From NCBI RefSeq assembly GCF_965638725.1, contig NC_134956.1, positions 20,643,047 through 20,707,046 of the forward strand: a DNA stretch of 64,000 nucleotides, given 5' to 3'. The notes below the pieces were generated by a model. It had not been told where the DNA came from and did no database searches. It saw only the letters and a program-made list of their open reading frames with translations. Of this stretch, positions 50,601 to 63,570 are shown piece after piece. The stretch is from Aptenodytes patagonicus (Eukaryota; Chordata; Aves; Sphenisciformes; Spheniscidae). The stretch's first letter is position 1, and each line of letters begins with the position of its first letter. The position numbers and the translations under genes were made by a program.

Positions 50601-53600
50601 TGAACCTTTGCCAGCACATTTAGTTCCCTGGAAGTAACTTTTCAAAAGCAAAACATTTCTTACATGGCAACCTGTCAAGATGCTTTTTCTTTCTTTGCAG
50701 CCTGTGTGCACACACACGCGAGTTTGGCTTGAGTTTGATAGCCTATAATAACATGCTGAAGGCCCAAATACCTCATACTTGTCTAACAAAGAACCCACTT
50801 GGTAAAGGAAGATACAAATGTCCATTCTGGTTTTGGGTGTTTTCCTCCCTTTTCTCTGAGCGGTGGGAGGAGGTTGAAACTTCAACAATTTTTTGATTGT
50901 CAGCAACTACAGGCCGTTTTGTGCAACTGCATTGAAGTGAGAAAACTTTATTTAAAAACTTTTCTAATTTATATTTTAAAGTGTGTGAGAGAATGTGTTT
51001 CGTATAATGGAGCCGGTGTTGGGACATTGACTCAGCGTTGCCTGTCAGGAAAGGAGCCTATTTAGTGAATCACCAGTTTTGATACATTGCCTGAATCTAA
51101 CCTTGTTTATGCTGCAAGAGTAAATGAGATCATAATACGAAGAAGGCTTCAAAAACTAACAAGTATATTGCATTTTGTAAGAATCTGCATGCATTATCTT
51201 TCTCTCAGGAATAAATGTGAAGGCTTGAACAGATTAGCAGGCTCTGTAATGAGATGGGAATGCATTATTTGGAGTGGATCTGGATTGATTTAGACAGGTT
51301 TTGGGTTAATTATGTTTGAGACACTTTGGCTGTGACTAATAAGAAAATTGCATGTAATCTAAACTTTAAGACCTAGAAATGTACACTATTGTGCTTGAGC
51401 ACTCAGGCTTCTTCTGCGATGTCAATACCCATGCCTGTCAGAAAAAAAATGTATGCAGTAAATAAAATACCATTGGGCAACTGGATAGGAGTTGGTCTGT
51501 ATTAATTGAAGGCCTTTGCTATAAACATTTTCTCCTGCTACGTCTTACCAAGTCTGTCTTCAGCTGTTTCACAGGGATGTATTCTGCAAGTATTTTGCGA
51601 TGCTTTCTGTAGTGCTTCATCTTAGGCAACAGTGCTTAATTTTAAAGCCGTTTAATAACATAATAGGAGAGCAGGAGGAAAGGGAGAGCGGGGAGCAATT
51701 TTCTCTGAACTGATGGGTAAAACAGGGAACAGAGCAAAGAGTTTGACATAATGTTATATTAGTTAGATTTATCATATATCGACAAGCTACGTTTATGTAC
51801 TGAAATTAGAAGAAGGATATCAAGGCAATGAAGACCTTGTGTATATATAGTTTCTTTACTTGTTCTTATCAAACACAAGGCCCAGGTCACGGTATTGTTT
51901 TAGATGCATTTAAACATTTAGTTTAGGTCATAAAATCCAATTATACCTGTAACCAATAAGACTATAAATGAATGAATGTGCATATAAATATTATTGTTAG
52001 CCAATTCTTCCTAATAATTGTAGTACTCTGTGGACCTGTGTGCTTTTTAATGTGCTTGGAAGTCTCTTGATGTAGGTAACTGTTCCTACTGTAACAGCTG
52101 TTCCCATTTTACAGGTAGGACAACTAAGGCATAAAGAATTAATGACTCACCCAAAGCTTTGCAGGGGCTGACTTAGTGAAATAGAGCCAAAAACGGTGCT
52201 CACGTTCCCTTCAGCCGCTGCCCGAGTACTTCTCTGTGTCAAAAGCCTATTAATGTCTTAGGTTGATAACCTGGCAATATATTCTTTCTTGCTTGCCAGC
52301 TGTTTTTTAGTCTATGTAACAAATTTTATCCTTTGTACAATTTACCACAGTATTAACATACTCCATCCTTTAAAACAAAGTATGCATCTTTCGTCTATTC
52401 CATTTGTCGTATTGTCTAGGAACACCTGAGCAGGTAGTGTTTCAGAAAACTCTTAGCTTCCCAGTATGTTTGCATCAACCACTGGTAACTACACGATAAA
52501 CAAAACATTTGCAATTAGAGGAGATAGACTGTACTGAATCAGGATTCAGTGTGTACCTGATATGAAACCTCAGCTTAAAGGAGGCCTTTCGCGAAGCAGT
52601 AGGTCTGTTTGAATGAGAAGGCTCCTGGTGCCCAGCCCGACCTACCCCTGGTAGAAATGAAGTAGCTGCTCCACTGGTATGAGCAAGTTCTAACCTCCAG
52701 TTTCTTTCTTGACGGCACATGGTGGAGGCCCGCTTATCTTCAAGAGGGCATCCAGATAAGCCAGCATAGCCATTTATTCTATGTAAAGCAGAAGCATCCT
52801 AGATGCTGTTGGTCAAACTGCCACTGTTTTGGTTTGAAGACATTGGCCGTGTCCTGCAGATCTTTAAGGCATATCTTTTCATCCAGATGTTATTTCTCCC
52901 CGTCCCTTCCCTTCCTCCCTGCACTGTCTGTACGTGCAGGTGTAAGCGGAGGAGGGAAGGGGAGTTGTGATGTCCTTTGCTGTAATCTGCTTGTTTGCCT
53001 TCCTGGCAGTTTGGCTTTGCCTTTACACCTGCCTGTTTCCAGACTTCTGGATAATAATAGTAATTTTGTAAAGGCTAAGCTAAAACTGCTGCTAAGTGCA
53101 TCCTGCTATGGCGCTCTTCTATCTCACTTTCCATCTCACCTTTGTTCTCACAGTCCTCTTGGTTTCCTTATGTACTTACAAAAAAGATGCAAAGTGTTGT
53201 GTCCCAGCGTTCTTCTGTACCTTGTTGCTACTTTCCTCACTAACTGTTGCCCTCGGTGTCCCGGACTACTACTGAGGTAGTTCAAATACTACCTCGTGCT
53301 CCTTTTCTTGAGGATTTTTATTCCTGCTTAGGCCATTGCAGGCTCCTGAACCTCTTCAGCCCAGGCCTTCATGACTCATAACCACTCGTCTCCAAGGCTC
53401 AGCCGTCTCCACGCTCTGGGACTGGGAGGGTGTCTGTGTTGGCAGGCGGGATGTCTCTTGTTCATCTGTAGCTCCCATGGGCTTACGGGGCATTCTGCTT
53501 TCATCGAGGGTTGCTTCTGCCGAGTCTGTTCGTTGGAAGTGCTTGTCTACATATACTGGATTTTTCACGACAGAATAGCTGCATAACCAAGAGTTCACTG

Positions 53601-56600
53601 TGGCTAAAATTTGCAAGGAAAAGCCTAGTGCTTTGGTGTTGGGTTTTGAAATGTTGCAATAAAAGCTTAGAGTTTAGTCCCTCTCCCAGTGAATTCCATT
53701 GCCACAAGCTATATCAAAGCAGTTCTCATCCTGCACATGGCTTGATTTAGAGACTCAATTAAGAGGAAACATTAAAGAGATAGGGAGAAGGGGGGAAAAG
53801 GGGATCTGTGTGAGCAGCTAATTATTCACTTCAATAATTCAGTGGTTTTTACACTAATAGGTTGGAAAGTAAATACCACTTCACATAGATGTAGTATTCC
53901 ATTATTTATACAGATGAAATTGGGGTTTAATTAAGACTAAAGCCTAAGACTTTACACCCTTAATGAAACATGTTGCTTTGTATAGTCAGTAAAGTACCAT
54001 TGGCTGGTATTCCTTAACACAAAGTGGATTACTCAGTAGCATAGAACACTGCTGTTATACAGAGCAGCATTTTAATGTCTGGAAAAAGATAATGACAGCT
54101 TTATTAACTGTCATTTTTCTGTTTATTTAGATCTTTTGTTTCTAGTATTAACTTTACTGATTAATTGTATGTATGTAATTGTGTGTGCTGAGAAGAGGCA
54201 GGGATTGATGTCCTCTGTTCAGCGATATGTCAAGAACTGGTAGTGATCTATGATTAGCCTTCTGAACTCTCCTGTAATTATTACGATGCTTGTAATTTCA
54301 TTGCTTTGTCAGCACACATCTATCTAACGGAGTATAAATGCGATCCGCGTCGGAATGTGAATACAATACGGTAGAAGCATTCCTGGAAGATGTGATTTTA
54401 CCTGCATACTGATTGGGGGGGGGGCCCACACAACCAAAAGGCCATATTTTCCAAATGTCCTCAACTCCCCAAAAGAACCCTGATTTTTCCAGCTAGCAAG
54501 TAGCTTCAATGTGCCTTTTACACGCAGATTCCCTTGTAGTCTATCTGCAATTTATTTAAAGCCCGCACAGATGGATGCTAAGTGAAAAACCCATAGTTTG
54601 GCCCTTGACTGCTTGTGGAATATAGTCTGATTCATCTGGGACATGTGAATATGTTTGTTTTTAAAAATCTCTGTTTTAGCAAAATCTCAGGGATTCCATT
54701 GGGTGAAATGGAGAGCAGTCCTTTGAAACTATGCCAGTACCTTCAGGCCAGGATTAAGGCATGCATTTCTAACAGCAAAATTAATTAACTCTTAGAATAA
54801 TTTACATATGGATTTTTTTAAACTATGGATGTCTTCTTCCAGTCTAGCCAAAAGTTACGGGCCTGGTAATGAAGGTACTGGATGTAGTTCTGTATCTGCA
54901 TTGTGTTAGAAAGTTGCCTAGGTAGTAATAAGTCCATTCTGGCGTCATAACCTCTAAGCTGGGAAAAAACCCTATCATTTTCACAGAGCTAGTTGTCTGG
55001 TTTGAGGCGCTATTGAATTAGTTTCATCTGTGTATGTAGTGCAGTGATTTATGCAAATCCAGAGATGTAGGAATAACCAGAAAATTTCTGAAAATAGCAT
55101 ATTCCTTTGTGTTGTAATTTTAACACTCTTGATTTGTACCATTGACAAAATTGGCATGACACTTGCATGTTTTGTGGCTATCTAATCAGAAAAAAAACCC
55201 TCCTGATCCCGTGCATAATGAAGGGGAAGGAAAAAAAAACCCTGATTTCTACTAATGCGGAACTCTTCGTGTTTACCCCAGTATTTTTTATATGCCTATT
55301 TATAATTTTTCAGGAAGCCTGGAGAGCAGAAACATTCAAAAGAGCCTTCATCTTTGCAATGCATGCATCTGGCAGTTGTGGCATGTGGGGACCGGCTGGA
55401 AGAGACGCTAATCATGCTGAAATCAGCAGTTCTCTTTAGCAACAGGAGGCTCTGTTTTCACATTTTTGCTGAGGATTCCCTTAAGCCTGAATTTGAGAAG
55501 AAGGTGAGTTTCTTTGTCATTTGGTAAATAAATAAATGAGTTAGTTATAAGCCGCAGATCTCTGAGCAAAATTACATTGAAATCAACAAGTGGCAACTAA
55601 TCACGTTTTTACTGTACGCGGTTTATGAATTCCTTATGCATGCATTTTTTTTTTTAAAAAAAAGCTATGTAACGTGTAGTGTCTGATTCCTCCCCCCATG
55701 TCTTTCAGTTAAAGGAATGGCCTTCCTCATATACAAAGAAGTTTGAATACAACATTTACCCAATAACCTTCTCAGTAGGAAATGCTCAGGAATGGAAAAA
55801 GTTATTCAAACCATGTGCTGCCCAGCGCCTTTTTCTTCCGGTAAGGCACCTGGATTTCTGAGTAGGTCGCTTCAGGAAAAGGTTAATTCCACAGAAAGGA
55901 AGCTTTGCTGGTGTAATATTAAAACCATTTTCAGGCTGAAACATCTGCTTAAAGATATTTTAATCTGTGCTTTAGCTGCTTAAAAAACCAAAACACAAAG
56001 CCAGCCTCGCTTTTTCTCCTGCTAACAAAGAATGTGTGTTTCTTATTTGTCTCTAGTTCCATTAGCCTCTCAGACTCTTAAGACTCAGTGCGAGAGCTCT
56101 TTCAGGGCAGATGCTTTCAGGGTAGATGCTGCATGCCTTCCATAAATAACATTCTTTTCAGCGTGCTCTTTACCCACTATCTCCCTTTCCATATGTTAGC
56201 CCTTAGACTTATGCTTTCAGCAATCCCTTTTCCTTGAGTTTTATTTCTTTTTCCAAGACTGTCAGATTTGTCCTTAAGGTAATAATTCCAGTGTGCTCAA
56301 AGTCAGATTTCATGCGAGAGCCCTGTGTATCCTGGGATCTTCAGGTTCACTGAAAATTTGTATTCCTTACTGTATAATACTTATAGTGTCATAGACTTGG
56401 AAAATATTTAAGGTTGCTGGAGAGAGAGAAAGAAGGTGTTGATAACAATTTTGCGTATGCAGAGGTATCAGAAATTGGAAGAACTTTTGCATAAAGTGTT
56501 TTCTGTGGAACTGAGAACATCTATCAAAAATATCTTGTGCATTGCTGTTGATTGGGGTGACTCCAATAAAGTGACAGGCTATTCACATGATCCAGATTTC

Positions 56601-59600
56601 TTCATTGCTGTCTTATGAGAAATGGGGGGGACAAAGAAATCTTTACTTTCTCAGATGGAAACAATCAGGAGACAGCTGCATGTCCAGATACGTAGACTAT
56701 GAATACATATGTGAGAAAATATGTGCTGTCAGCAGTTCTGTTTGTCTGCCATTTAGGGGTAGACTGTCAAATGCACAAAGGCCAGATGGGCTGAAAGTAA
56801 CTCCAGCTTCAGCAGGGATACTCTCTTCCCTGAGTAAATATTTATATCACCTGGAAAATAATCCCTAAGCATTAGCTTTTCCAATTCAGATTGTTTGTAA
56901 GGATGTACTCGAATGGAGTTGTTTTCACTGGGTAAACACAATTCTTTGTTCTTCCTATTTCTGTGGTACTTTTTGTCATTTTGGTAGACTCTCACAGAAA
57001 CAGTTTCACTTTTATTTGTCATCACCTTTCTGATGACAGAAAAGGGTTATGTATTCATGCAGATTCTTTTAGGCTGGACAGTGCTGCTTTGGTTCCTTTT
57101 TTGTCACTCACATGTTGCCGAAGTTCTCCAGTAACTTCTTGTAAGGCATATTAGGCTGTTGCATGTTGTCTTAGCAAAACCAGGAGGCAGCCTGAACTGT
57201 AAATGTTTGTTTCTCTTGGGGCAATTGCAAAATGTTGTGTGTGGTCAGGCTGAGGTTTGTGGCTTTGAATGGGAAGGGTTGTCCGAGAGGAGTTGCAGCT
57301 GACACCAAGTTGATACGGATATAGTAAAGAAAACAAGTTGTAGTAATAGCTGAGGTGGCAAGTGTCCAGTTGGACTTTTGGTACTCAGGTTCGCAGCCTG
57401 GCAGAACCTTAGGCTGTTTATGGGTAATTTCAGCCACCATTATTTTTATCGGTGCTTGATAACTAGGTTCTGATATTCCCTTTGAATGAGACAACACTGC
57501 AGAAATCCAGTCTGCACACAGCAGGAGCGGAGGGTTTCTAGTGTTATTGTTTAGAGAACTATTTTGATTTGTATTTTAAACAAATACCAGCAGGATGTCA
57601 GTATCCTTTTTTTCTTATCCTTCCCTGTCCTAAGCATTTTCTCCTGCAGCGGCATAAAATGTGACTGGATTTAGGAAGGACCCCAGGAGAGCAGTAGTTG
57701 AGTTTATCAGCTGTTTACCCCTCAGTTGTGCAAATTGTCTTGCTCCTGATAATGCTAAGCCCGAGTGGAATGTGAGTCTTTGATTCACAAGTGCCTCTCC
57801 TGCCAAAGAAATCTTTCTGCTGCAGCACCAGCAGGCATGTGAAAGTGGACAGGAGGGTAGGAGGAATGTGTTAAGGGAAAATTGTGTAAGAATCTTTCAA
57901 TGGTTTTACTCACTGACAAAACTAGAGCTATGGGATGTGATCCTGCAGCTTGTAGTAATGAACTGGTTTGTCCTGGGTAACAGGTTGATGTACACATTCC
58001 CAACTTGTTGAATCTGCTTGGGTTACTAAAATATTAAGGAAGATCATACAGCATCCTACATTTTGTAGAAGCATTCTGTGACATCATGTGATTGCTGCTT
58101 ATGTACAGGGAAAGTAGATTGAGCCTCCACGTAATCTCACAAGTCTAAATCTCTTGCTGCAGTCTACTACAACAAAACCATCAATGGGATTTGCAAAGGC
58201 AGAATAAGGAAGGTGTGGATCTTAAGAAGAGCACAAAATGAAACTTTTAAAAATAAACTAGGAGGGTAATGCTCTCAGCAATCACTTGAAACTGTTTTGT
58301 AATACTAATGTGGATGTTAAGACACCAGGTGAAAAACTCTTCTGGTCTCACAAATGTTGCATGCCACAGAGCTGGCTTGCCGCTGTCTCTATATTGCTGT
58401 TTTGGAGCTACCAAAACAATCAGCTAAATGCTTAAGGGATTTTTGGATTACTTTAGTTGTAATAATAACTAACATTTAGAACACTTCTCAAAACACTTAA
58501 TCTGCTTTAGAGCATTTAAGGTAGATTAGCAATATCCCCGTATTATAGGTGTCCTCTTGAGTACACTGAAGTATCCAACCTGGTGGATCAGTGGCAGCAC
58601 TGGGAATAGATGCCAGGACCTTATCTAGGCAAAAGTTGCCATCTCTGTTGTAACTTGAGTTAATTGCTTACTACAATTAAGTTTAGTAACTCAGCTTCGT
58701 GGTACTGCTATGTTAGCGTCAGGATTTGTGATTTGTGCCTAATTTTGGATAAAGCTCTGATAAACTGCCATGCTAGCCGTTGCAAACCATTAGGTAGCAC
58801 AGCTTCACAATACACCAATATGTGTTTACACAGTACTGTGTTATTACTTGCCAACCTTGCTAACACAGGGAGAATCTACGGAGACAGAAGTTGTGAAATC
58901 AAATTACAGATAATTGAGTATTTAAGTGAAGTGTCAGGCTAAATATAGCAAGTTCTGTGCAGAACTTTTTGACGGATTTACTGAGAATATATAGCTGCAA
59001 AAAAAATCACACTTCTTTTAAGCTGTAAGCGCCTGTAGAGCCAGGAAGAAGACAAGCACAGTCAAGCCATATTCCTGACCATTCGTTTCAAAAATCACAG
59101 TCTGTCAGGTACGTCTACATGGTTTGTGCTAGCAAGCATGAACTCAGACTACCAGGCGCAGTCTTGCGTTGCTTATGCTCCAGGTCAGATGCATGTTGTC
59201 TTTAACCTGCAGTCATGTCCCTCTGGTTAGCCCTCCTGGCAGGCTCGGTGCGCTGCCAGCCCTAGCTGTGCAGCGTCTGGTTCAGGCAGAGCGAGCTGGA
59301 GCAAGGTCTCGTGTACCACAGGCTGCCTTGTGGTACTCAACTGCTTTTGACGTTGAAAATCAGCAGAGTCAAAAATTCATCGCCTCCTCTTGTATGCTTT
59401 TGAATAAGTAAAAGCTAAATATTATTTTAAAGCCTAAAATATTTTTTTGAAAACTCTTACTTAGTTTGGGAACAGAGCTACCTGAAAGCTATGGGACACT
59501 GGGAATGCCGGAGTTACTTAAATGAAGTTTATCCCCAGCGTAACTCCATTGAAATCCCGGGAGCTATGCAAGGAGCTCTTACAGCCGCAGTTTCTGCAAT

Positions 59601-62600
59601 TAAATTCCCCTACCCAAGGCGAAGTTAAACGCACAGCCAGAAGGGGATGTGATCAATTCAAACTGACATGCGTAGGTTTTAAATAAGTCCTAACACTTCA
59701 CATGTGAAAAAGAAAAGTGTGAAGGGCTTAAAGGAAGTAGCACAGCTTTTCTTTTAGCCTGTTGGGTGTCACTGCAGGGCAACACCTTGGACACAGGAGA
59801 GGGAAGAATCTTTTGACAAACCAGAAGGGAGAGCGTGTGAATCCTGAGTGGAGGAATACGAGGTGGAAAGCATGGGGTCAAATGCTGGTAGGCACCCACT
59901 TCACAAAGAACTGAAATACCTGCTTGAATCCATTTATATATCGGAAAATTATTACAGTCCATTGACTTCCACAGACTTAAATTTATGTGTATATTTAACG
60001 TTGCTGAAAGAACAGTTTTCTGCTGGAAGAAGTGGTGCCCAGGCTGTCACTTATGCTTGGGAGGAGTGTCTATATGCACCCGTTAAACTTCCCCCTTAAC
60101 CCTCTGCTGGAAAATGCCGCAACTTGTCTCTCTAGCAGGGCACCCTTAGGAAGAAATCTTATGTCGTATACAGTGTGCTGTGGATCCCTCAGGCAAAATT
60201 TAACAGCTTCTGCTCTCTTTGTATTCATGTGTTATCTCCTGTCTCAGAATAAATTTTGGGGTGATTTTTTTTTTTTAATACATTTTAATTTTATATACCT
60301 TCATATAGTAGGTTCCTATGAATTAGGGCTTCTAGGTGCTGCAGAATAATATACAATACCCAGGATGTCCTTAAGCTGAAAAACCCTTTCTTCTTTTCAA
60401 CTGTCTTCTATTGATTTACTCTTAAAGTAGCTGTCTTTTTTTGCTTGGGTTTTTTTAGTACTGCACTCCAGGATACTTAACATTTGCAAATATTTACCTC
60501 TGAGCTCTTAGTGTGTTACTGAACTATTTGTGTCACTCATTTATTGATACCTCCACATGTTGTTTTGTATTTTTTGTAGAAAAATGGTGTATTGCTATAA
60601 CCTTCCATCCAGCAGAGTGATCTGGATTGTGTTGGACTTGTTTACTTGGAGTTTCTTGTAAGCGTAACTTTTGTTTAACATGTAGAGACACTTGCCTTCT
60701 CCTGCTTGTCCTGCTATGTAGGAAGAACATGTAGTTATCACATCAGAAATACAGGTCAGGGATTTGTTAAACTTGGCTAAATGTCAGTCTGAATCCCAAA
60801 GTGTTCGGTCAGGTGAAAAATCTCATTTTCATGGATTTGGCATCTTAGTGGATGCCTGTTGAGCACGCTTAAAGGTAATTTTTTTCCCCCGCTTGTTCAA
60901 AATCTTAATGTTGTTCACTCTATTTCACAGGTAATCTTCAGTCACAATACATTTCAATTTATGTAAAATTCAATTTCTTTAGTAGAATTTATTGTTACCT
61001 GCATAAATAGGAGAGTTTGTCATTAGTATCATTGCAATTGGATGAGAGTGTGATTGTTCTGTTCCATGGCATGGTGAAAATCAATAGCCTTTTGGATTTG
61101 CTTTTCAAAGAAAGACAGAGAGAAATAGGGCTTTTGACTGAGTAAGAAAATTTCAGTCCTTCAGGAATTTTTGGACAGTTTTAGCAAATAATGAAGAGCA
61201 ACAAAAACGCAGTTGGAACTGATGGTCAGCTTCAGCTAATGATACTTATTACTTAACAAACAACCTGACAAATAGCTGGTGCAAACGTCAAGGGAGTTTT
61301 CCTGGACTGTTGAAGCACTATTTAATTTGCCTTACTAAAATTAATGAATGAGCATGTAAGGATTTGGATAGCCACAAGGGGGAACATTGTCAACAAGAAC
61401 AGATTAAATATCCCGGATCTAATTTACAGCTTAAACCTTTCTGACTTGACTGACTTTACTGTGGTTACTCCTGATACAGAGTCCGATAACAGAGATCAGA
61501 ATCTGACCTGATAAGTTTTAATATGACGTTTCTATTTACGAAGCAAATTTTGTTCCTCAGGAGGATGCATATACATTTTTGTGATCGATGGGGTTTTCTT
61601 AATTAATGTGAAACATTTGTATATATTAATACTGAATGTAAGTCTCCTAGGAGCACGAGGCTGTAATAGGAAAAACAGTCATTAGAAAGGCATAAGGAAA
61701 CATGATACCAAATGGAGATGAAGAGTATTCTGTTTTACTAGCTTACCCTTTCTGTCTACAGAGAAAGCTGTATGTTTCACCACTTACAGATCTTGAGAAG
61801 AAATAACAAAGCTATGTAGATATGTTCTTTGCATCTTATTTCTGAACTGATACTAAATAGTCCTTGCAGGTATTTTTGAGAGCTCAGTGGATCACTGTTT
61901 CCTATTGAAGGTTAGAATCCAACTTCTGTGGTCTGGTAGCTGTTCTGCTGTGCAGTTCAAAAAAAAAAAAACCAACAAAACAAACAACAAGCTAATAACC
62001 TGATAAGTGTTGTTCCTATGCATAACTACATTTAGCTGATAAATCAATAACTTCTTTCAAATTATCAGTTTAAAATTACCTTTTGCCAATAATCTTCCTT
62101 TTTGTTGTCTGTTTGGTTTCTTTTTCATCTCTTCCTCTCCTCGCTGTGCAAACCCAAAAGGTCATTTTAAAGGATGTGGATTCTCTCCTTTATGTGGACA
62201 CTGATGTTCTCTTCCTGAGGCCCATCGATGACATCTGGCACACCCTGAAAGAGTTCAACTCAACACAACTAGCTGCTATGGCCCCAGAACACGAAATACC
62301 AAAGATTGGCTGGTATAGTCGATTTGCGCGTCACCCTTACTATGGGACAACTGGAGTCAATTCTGGAGTGATGCTAATGAATTTAACACGGATACGCAAC
62401 ACTCAGTTCAAGGTGAGAAGAAATACAGCTGTTGCAGAAACTAATGATTTATGTATTTTTCACATCTTGTAAAACAGTATAAAATTATATAAAGTTTGTA
62501 ATATAAAGAATCTGAAAAATACAGAATATATATAATTGGATACTGAAAGCAATTATAGTGAAAATGATTATTAAAACAAGTGAACCTTCCTCGAGAGGCT

Positions 62601-63570
62601 GGAGCACTGAGAACTTGCAGATGAAGCAGTCTGTTAGCAGTAGTAGAAACAGCTTCTTCAACATTTCATTTTCCCTTGAAAGATGCGTGAAAGAATAAAC
62701 TCAAGGATCTTCAGTGCAGTCACTGTATTGTTTTCAAAATTGGAAAGCTCGATGTAAATATCCAGAGAAATTGGTAATTTTTTGCATCTGCTGTAAATAC
62801 AAATTTGTATCCTGCTGCAGATCAAGTGACTCCATGAATTGATATAAACGAGAAGGGAACATTTTCACTGACATCTGACATCTCCCCTCTTGTGTGAAAG
62901 GCCTGACTTGTAAAATCTCTGTTTCATTGAGCACATATTCTCTAATCTCTTTAAAAACTTTATTTACCCCAAGTGGTCTCGTTCCTCAGTCAAGGCCAGG
63001 GGTTTCCTATACTGTTACAGGAACAGCTTGAGTAAAAAAAGCCCTTGCTCTTTATATCATAATTCCCAGGGAAGATAGTTTTTAGTCTGCACTTTTCCTC
63101 GCTTTTATACCTCAGTTTTCACCTTGTCCATGCATTTTTGCATTTTTCCACTTTTCCACTGTTTCGCCCTCCTGTTGCTCAGAATAGGAAGATTGTGAAT
63201 AGCAGGAGCTGACATCAGAGCTAGACCCAGGAGACCTTGCTTTCCTGTTTAGATAAACAGGAGCACAGTCAGCTCTGCTGTTCCAACCCTATCCAGGTTT
63301 AACATTTCCTGGCAGTTCTTAATTTTTCACCTAGGTATCTGACATGGCTTAGCAGACTTACAAATATGTGGGTGCCACACTCCGAGTCATATATTGCATC
63401 GCTGTTCACGGCATTAACCCATTGCTTCTGTTTTTCTGCCCTGCAGAACAGCATGATACCAAGTGGTTTGACTTGGGAGGAAATGTTATATCCATTATAC
63501 CAAAAGTACAAAAATTACATTACATGGGGAGACCAGGATTTACTAAATATAATTTTTTACTTTAACCCAG
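47488..63570 (+). CDS. GXYLT2: GXYLT2, glucoside alpha-1,3-xylosyltransferase 2 (exons 1-5 of the gene; 3' end missing)
   Basis: Coding segments 47488-47693, 55314-55503, 55709-55840, 62161-62412 and 63447-63570 splice in frame to 301 codons plus one base. Family role: a type II membrane glycosyltransferase of family GT8 that adds the first xylose to O-glucose on EGF repeats such as those of Notch. Seen here: a short basic N-terminus and hydrophobic anchor (about residues 7-28), a Pro/Arg-rich stem, HLAVVACG at 87-94, [20 protein letters not shown] at 153-172, the DTD metal/UDP-sugar motif at 189-191, WYSRFARHP at 227-235, [13 protein letters not shown] at 241-253, and WGDQDLLN at 287-294. 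Sequons are at N209 and N250. The C-terminal part lies beyond the window. Chosen over GXYLT1 because SHQ1 is the divergent neighbour. Confidence 0.93.
49808..49823 (+). repeat. (TTA)n microsatellite
   Basis: About five units after a T run, in GXYLT2 intron 1. Confidence 0.9.
52090..52195 (-). repeat. MIR/CORE-SINE-like relic, antisense
   Basis: Reads TTCCCATTTTACAGGTAGGA, then a 'caactaaggca' segment and GACTCACCCAAAGCTTTGCA, then 'agagcc'. This is the usual order of the reverse complement of a MIR-type SINE ('cccattttacagatgaggaaactgag...'). Confidence 0.6.
55314..55503 (+). CDS. GXYLT2: GXYLT2 exon 2
   Basis: The acceptor TAATTTTTCAG ends at 55313. One base completes Arg69, then residues 70-132: a polar stem [13 protein letters not shown], then [35 protein letters not shown] and [11 protein letters not shown]. 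The donor GTGAGT is at a codon boundary. The phase fits a direct join to exon 1. Confidence 0.94.
55504..55708 (+). other. GXYLT2 intron 2 (205 bases)
   Basis: A short intron with GTGAGT donor and TCTTTCAG acceptor. It contains a T/A run near 55648-55665. Confidence 0.95.
55709..55840 (+). CDS. GXYLT2: GXYLT2 exon 3
   Basis: 44 codons, phase 0 at both ends, residues 133-176: [20 protein letters not shown], then [20 protein letters not shown] and LFLP. The acceptor is TGTCTTTCAG and the donor GTAAGG. It is separated from exon 2 by an intron of only 205 bases. Confidence 0.95.
55841..62160 (+). other. GXYLT2 intron 3 (6.3 kb)
   Basis: Noncoding. It contains a MIR-like relic (about 58456-58620) and possible fragments of an older repeat near 59530-59560 and 59930-59975. 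The A-rich block near 61959-61990 precedes the exon 4 acceptor by about 170 bases. Confidence 0.8.
58456..58620 (-). repeat. MIR/CORE-SINE-like relic, antisense
   Basis: Reads AATAATAACTAACATTTAGA, then a run of 'acacttaatctgcttt' type, 'atatccccgtattatagg', and 'cagtggcagcactgggaata'. The order matches the reverse complement of a MIR-type SINE from its 3' core to the tRNA-like head. Confidence 0.6.
62161..62412 (+). CDS. GXYLT2: GXYLT2 exon 4 (catalytic DxD)
   Basis: 84 codons, phase 0, residues 177-260. It has [20 protein letters not shown] with the DTD triad at 189-191, [32 protein letters not shown] and the end NTQFK. This is the core of the GT8 nucleotide-sugar site. The acceptor AACCCAAAAG has an A-rich stretch between the pyrimidine tract and the AG. 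The donor is GTGAGA. Confidence 0.96.
62413..63446 (+). other. GXYLT2 intron 4 (1.0 kb)
   Basis: GTGAGA donor and CTGCAG acceptor. Noncoding; no repeat recognised. Confidence 0.9.
63447..63570 (+). CDS. GXYLT2: GXYLT2 exon 5 (last one visible)
   Basis: The acceptor is CTGCCCTGCAG. It covers residues 261-301: [20 protein letters not shown], then [20 protein letters not shown] and Pro, plus the first base of the next codon. WGDQDLLN is a conserved GT8 block. The donor is GTAAGT. Confidence 0.96.

Larger units (their letters stand above)
47694..55313 (+). other. GXYLT2 intron 1 (7.6 kb)
   Basis: The first 700 bases remain CpG-rich, then it is AT-rich. It contains an (ATT)n stretch at 49808-49823, a 14-base palindrome GATCATATATGATC near 49834-49847, a MIR-like relic near 52090-52195 and a G10 run at 54415-54424. 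No coding sequence was recognised. Confidence 0.8.

Noticed and set aside
55167..55439. 90-codon plus-strand frame starting in GXYLT2 intron 1
   Set aside because: It overlaps exon 2 in the wrong frame; the exon frame giving HLAVVACG is the real one.
59080..59165. Possible DNA-transposon-like segment (GTACGTCTACATGG region)
   Set aside because: Only a short resemblance to old repeats, with no terminal inverted repeats or duplications visible.
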